From the NCBI GenBank assembly GCA_964235605.1, contig CAXSCR010000014.1, forward strand, positions 1-64,000: a stretch of 64,000 nucleotides of DNA, read 5' to 3'. The notes under the pieces were generated by a model, which did no database searches, was not told the DNA's origin, and was given only the letters and a program-made list of their open reading frames with translations. The first letter of the stretch is position 1. The number at the start of each line of letters is the position of its first letter. A program made the position numbers and the translations under genes. This document shows, in pieces, positions 62,732 to 64,000 of the stretch. This DNA is from DATCRE01 sp964235605. Its GTDB lineage: Bacteria; Bacteroidota; Bacteroidia; Cytophagales; Cyclobacteriaceae.

Positions 62732-63652
62732 CTATTTTACTGTGAACTGACCGCTACCCATTTTATAATCGTCAGTATAAATTTCTAGTGTATAAGTTCC
62801 TGAGGCGTAGTCAGAACCCTTTTCATACAAAAATGTAAGTTTTTGTTTTGTATTATCAAAAAGTATCTCTTGCGCGGCGGTGTAGAATTCTTCTTTTGAG
62901 TTGTACATAAATGTTCCGGAGCCCCGTGCTACATCAAATAAAACTTGTCCATTTTCATCAATAATACGGATGAGAATTTTTTTGCCCTCTATCGGCGCTA
63001 CGCTATTCTCTGCAATATTAAAATCTACTTTAAGTTTGCTAAGCTGTTTATTTTTGAAAGGTGAATCACGCTCTTTGCCGCGTTCATTAACCGCTACAAT
63101 GACAATGTTTTCCACCTTTAACTGCGATGCGATAGCAACTTTTGTCGCTAATTCCTGTTTGGTTTGTGACAGCAGACTAATTGAATCTCCTAATTGGTTC
63201 TTTTCAGTTTTTAAGGATTTGTTTTCAGTTAGCAACTCTTTATTGACAGATTTTAATTTTTCAATTTCTTCGTCCTTTGTCTTAAGGAGCAGTTCATAGC
63301 CTTCTACCTTGTCTTTTAAATCTTTTATTACCTTCCCGTTTGCACGATTTTTACGCTTCAGCTCGGCTTCAATTTCACTTTTTGCTTTTTCGAGGTCAGA
63401 GACATCACCACCAAGTTTTTGGACTTCAGCAATTTTTTGCTCTAGCTCATATTTGATTTCAGTCATGCGTTGATGGGTACTGGCAAGCTCTTGTTCAGTG
63501 GATGCGATTTTTTCATCCTTCGCTTTCTTTTCATTAGAGTCAAGGTAGAGCTTAACACCTTGAATGATTATGATGATAATCAGTAAAGCAATTATGATAA
63601 TGCTTTTGTTATTGTTCTTTGGGGCGGGTGCAGTGTTTGTATTTTCGTTCAT
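62732..63652 (-). CDS. Membrane-anchored coiled-coil protein
   Basis: 306 residues from the ATG at 63652. One membrane helix (SIIIIALLIIIIIIQGVKLY) near the N-terminus, a long coiled coil (about 45-175), then a C-terminal beta domain (KLKVDFNIAENSVAPIEGKK; GTYTLEIYTDDYKMGSGQFT). Similar layouts occur in Bacteroidetes cell-envelope proteins; no specific function. Confidence 0.65.
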   Translation of the reverse strand: MNENTNTAPAPKNNNKSIIIIALLIIIIIIQGVKLYLDSNEKKAKDEKIASTEQELASTHQRMTEIKYELEQKIAEVQKLGGDVSDLEKAKSEIEAELKRKNRANGKVIKDLKDKVEGYELLLKTKDEEIEKLKSVNKELLTENKSLKTEKNQLGDSISLLSQTKQELATKVAIASQLKVENIVIVAVNERGKERDSPFKNKQLSKLKVDFNIAENSVAPIEGKKILIRIIDENGQVLFDVARGSGTFMYNSKEEFYTAAQEILFDNTKQKLTFLYEKGSDYASGTYTLEIYTDDYKMGSGQFTVK

Positions 63653-63693
63653 ATCTTTAGAGATGTGCAAATTTAATGGTTATTGTATTGTAA

Positions 63694-64000
63694 TCAATTA
63701 TTAAACTGTAATACAACGTTTTGTTTGTTCAACGAAGGATCAAAGAATAAGATACCACAGCGATATAAGTCTGCGCTACCATAAACCAACGGGTGTTCTT
63801 GTATTTCTTTCCATGCTTGCTCCATTTCTTTTGAATAATGAATATCATCTAAAATCATAATACTCCGATGGTGTGTTTTTGGAAGTATCAACTCAAAGTA
63901 TTGCTTGGTAGGTTGGTAACGGTGATTGGCATCTAAAAAAGCGACATCAATTTTTTCGCTAGTTTGAAGGAAGTTAGGTAACGAATGATCGAGATTACCT
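63694..64000 (-). CDS. Class I methyltransferase, C-terminal part (truncated by window edge)
   Basis: The frame stays open to the window end: KIDVAFLDANHRYQPTKQYF, then RSIMILDDIHYSKEMEQAWK and YRCGILFFDP. The D..H motif and DDIHYS resemble class I SAM methyltransferases of the O-methyltransferase-like type. The N-terminal SAM-binding part is outside the window. Confidence 0.7.
   Translation of the reverse strand, partial: GNLDHSLPNFLQTSEKIDVAFLDANHRYQPTKQYFELILPKTHHRSIMILDDIHYSKEMEQAWKEIQEHPLVYGSADLYRCGILFFDPSLNKQNVVLQFNN

Overview
This window looks like the chromosome of a Bacteroidetes bacterium of the Cytophagales type. The evidence is a PorP/SprF-family type IX secretion protein, a giant secreted protein with a gliding-motility type C-terminal sorting domain, an arginine cluster with the Bacteroidetes-type N-acylornithine transcarbamylase, FGQ-type signal-peptide ends, and AT-rich leaders that mostly lack Shine-Dalgarno sequences. 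The species cannot be named from the sequence.

Left flank (1-6021) is a decaying accessory region. It holds remains of a heavy-metal or copper gene group (a heavy-metal-binding exported protein, an HMA-MauE fusion, a His-rich exported protein, a frameshifted TolC-family efflux gene). It also holds broken genes for a DUF1345 membrane protein, a restriction-endonuclease-like protein and a SAM methyltransferase.

The central feature (6022-33416) is a 27.4-kb integrated element in the 3' end of a tRNA-Pro gene, bounded by a 30-bp direct repeat (6022-6051 and 33387-33416), with a tyrosine integrase beside the right end. A repressor/Cro-like divergent pair opens it. A run of very small early genes leads to a P-loop replication helicase. 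Next come an inverted array of TGTAGCTA repeats (candidate origin), a membrane/coiled-coil/zinc-finger protein, and a two-gene cargo unit (lipoprotein plus GRAM protein). A long late operon (15857-31613) follows. It encodes a WHy/LEA2-like membrane protein, a transglutaminase-like cysteine enzyme, a candidate beta-rich major capsid protein followed by a strong terminator, small beta proteins, a spike module, a holin-like protein, a beta-helix spike with 147-bp repeats, a GH108 muramidase with a C-terminal membrane anchor, an ArdC-P-loop ATPase fusion, and about ten small proteins with one or two membrane segments, several with polybasic tails. I recognise no terminase, portal, HK97-type capsid, tape measure, tail tube or baseplate, and no relaxase or conjugation gene. 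My reading is a prophage of a tailless, internal-membrane-containing virus of Bacteroidetes, apparently of an undescribed kind. This is an inference that structure prediction can test.

Right flank (33397-64000) is ordinary chromosome: tRNA-Pro, tRNA-Arg and tRNA-Ser with a pseudogene between them; an exported amidotransferase-like protein; a MacB/FtsX permease; a histidine-kinase remnant next to a possible structured RNA; a tesA-ybbA-ybbP set; a GH20 hexosaminidase lipoprotein; the 1754-residue CHU-type protein divergent from a PorP/SprF protein. Then comes a nearly complete arginine operon in the order GNAT acetyltransferase, argG, argC, argD, argF', argB, argE, argH. A CAAX-type M48 protease, an IS21-family remnant, the rpsF-rpsR-rplI operon, a coiled-coil membrane protein and a partial methyltransferase complete the window.
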